Shown here piece after piece: positions 63,163 through 64,000 of a stretch of DNA of 64,000 nucleotides. This DNA is from a gamma proteobacterium HdN1 (GTDB taxonomy: Bacteria; Pseudomonadota; Gammaproteobacteria; Pseudomonadales; Ketobacteraceae). Made by a program: the position numbers and the translations under genes. Location: contig FP929140.1 of NCBI GenBank assembly GCA_000198515.1, forward strand, positions 3,384,527-3,448,526, read 5' to 3'. Below the pieces are notes generated by a model that had not been told where the DNA came from, made no database searches, and saw nothing but the letters and a program-made list of their open reading frames with translations. Positions within the stretch are counted from its first letter, which is position 1. The number at the start of each line of letters is the position of its first letter.

Positions 63163-63514
63163 TACGTTTGATCTCTTTTGCTGGCGGGCTGGAGTGGTTG
63201 GCGGTTCATTTTGCTTGTAAAAGGGCCGAAGTATACGCCAACCATTTTCAGTATAGCGGCTTACGGGCTGCTTGGCCCCATAGTGGTGCAATAGATGGGA
63301 GCGGGGCGAGCGGCTACAGGTCGATACATTTTGGAGTACCTTTTCGCGTCGATAGGCGTTAAAGTGCGCGTTTCTGCGAGCTGCGATGTTCGCCCCAAAA
63401 CCCCGTGCGCCCCAATCTTGGCGCGCACGAAGCCATTTGTACTTAAAAGCATTTTGTACTCAAAAGAGTGCGAACGATTTGTTTTAGGATTTGTTTTAGG
63501 AGGTCACAACCGAA
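63163..63514. other. Divergent speE/speA intergenic region
   Basis: 352 bp. Two exact 12-bp copies of ATTTGTTTTAGG at 63477-63500 sit directly before the speA ribosome site AGGAGG. No other gene-sized frame is supported. Confidence 0.55.
63477..63500. repeat. 12-bp exact tandem duplication before speA
   Basis: ATTTGTTTTAGG occurs twice in tandem; the second copy adjoins the Shine-Dalgarno of speA. Confidence 0.85.
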
Positions 63515-64000
63515 ATGTCCGTTACCCATATTGCCAAAGCCCGCCAGATTTACAGCGTGGATCACTGGAGTGCCGGATATTTTGATATTTCGCCGCAAGG
63601 CTATGTGGACGTTGGATTTAACGGCATGAGCCGCCGCATTCCTCTTGTGGATGTGGTTGATATGGCGCGGGAGAAAGGGCTGCGCCTGCCGCTGTTGATC
63701 CGTTTTGCGGGTATCCTCTCGGATCGCGTTCGCAGGCTTTGCAAGGCGTTCTCCGAGTCGATGGCGGACCTTGATTACAACGGCAGTTATACGCTGGTTT
63801 ACCCCATCAAGGTGAACCAGCAGCAGAGCGTGGTGCAGGAAATCGTCAACACCAAAGTAGACATCCCCCGTTGCAGTGCGGGCCTTGAGGCGGGCAGCAA
63901 ACCTGAGCTGATGGCAGTGCTTGCGATGGCGCGCGAAGGCAGCACCATCGTCTGTAATGGCTATAAAGATCGTGAATATATACGCTTAGCGCTTATTGGC
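63515..64000 (+). CDS. speA: Biosynthetic arginine decarboxylase SpeA, 3' end outside the window
   Basis: First 162 residues of the PLP-dependent arginine decarboxylase (full length about 630) that makes agmatine for polyamines. SVDHWSAGYFDISPQGYVDV opens the protein and YPIKVNQQQSVV contains the PLP-binding Lys. TAGGAGGTCACAACCGAA precedes the ATG. Cut by the window end at base 64000. Confidence 0.96.
   Translation, partial: MSVTHIAKARQIYSVDHWSAGYFDISPQGYVDVGFNGMSRRIPLVDVVDMAREKGLRLPLLIRFAGILSDRVRRLCKAFSESMADLDYNGSYTLVYPIKVNQQQSVVQEIVNTKVDIPRCSAGLEAGSKPELMAVLAMAREGSTIVCNGYKDREYIRLALIG

Overview
The window looks like a chromosome segment of an aerobic gammaproteobacterium of moderate GC content, probably marine or hydrocarbon/lipid-associated. 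The evidence is the Pseudomonas-like order rpoD-dnaG-yqeY-rpsU / tsaD / plsY / folB-folK / cca, a Marinobacter-type fatty acyl-CoA reductase beside a wax ester synthase, heteromeric acyl-CoA dehydrogenase pairs of the kind used on steroid or other bulky acyl-CoAs, and a biosynthetic SpeA/SpeE polyamine pair. I cannot name the genus from the sequence alone.

Layout. 1-5692: the end of a lipid or steroid-type beta-oxidation cluster (5'-cut thiolase, SDR, terminator, a coupled acyl-CoA dehydrogenase pair, a bile-acid-symporter-like transporter). 5708-8788: DUF488 protein, chemoreceptor, uracil-DNA-glycosylase-like protein and a CAU tRNA, probably Ile2. 8862-18503: a 16-bp tandem repeat, the macromolecular-synthesis operon rpsU-yqeY-dnaG-rpoD, then tsaD, plsY, folB, folK and cca with overlapping ends. 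18686-24477: methyltransferase, periplasmic rhodanese, a FabR-like TetR regulator broken by an apparent one-base frameshift, then a wax ester module (WS/DGAT plus 661-aa FAR) closed by a strong terminator. 24529-42167: MORN-repeat protein, two UbiB-type kinases, acyltransferase plus degenerate SDR, O-antigen ligase, glycosyltransferase, serine hydrolase, Slt, PilZ protein and a second acyl-CoA dehydrogenase pair.

42265-48452 holds an orphan autotransporter barrel, a DUF1820 protein and a tightly coupled four-gene operon (DUF3348, a MotA/ExbB-like DUF802 protein with a very long coiled-coil tail, a MotB/OmpA-like protein, DUF2894). Its two core subunits resemble the ZorA/ZorB motor of Zorya defence, without ZorC or ZorD. 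48596-52500 is a Fur-box-headed operon: CopD-like membrane protein, TonB-dependent receptor, FmdE-like protein, AhpD-like protein and terminator. 52426-53463 holds remnants of a type I restriction/AlbA locus.

53585-60221 is an integrated element of about 6.6 kb in a tRNA-Met(CAU) gene. It is bounded by a perfect 52-bp direct repeat. It carries a tyrosine integrase, an unknown protein, an AlpA-like DNA-binding protein, a small basic protein, a 938-aa primase-helicase-like protein and about 1 kb of structured non-coding DNA: a long inverted repeat, several hairpins, a 15-bp iteron array and two inverted consensus DnaA boxes. This looks like a self-replicating satellite-like element with its own origin. 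The window ends with a PII protein, an NnrS-family membrane protein, speE and the start of speA.

What looks least described is (a) the ZorAB-like DUF802/OmpA motor operon and (b) the small DnaA-box/iteron element. The chromosome also shows a recurrent habit of 12-25 bp tandem duplications at gene ends.
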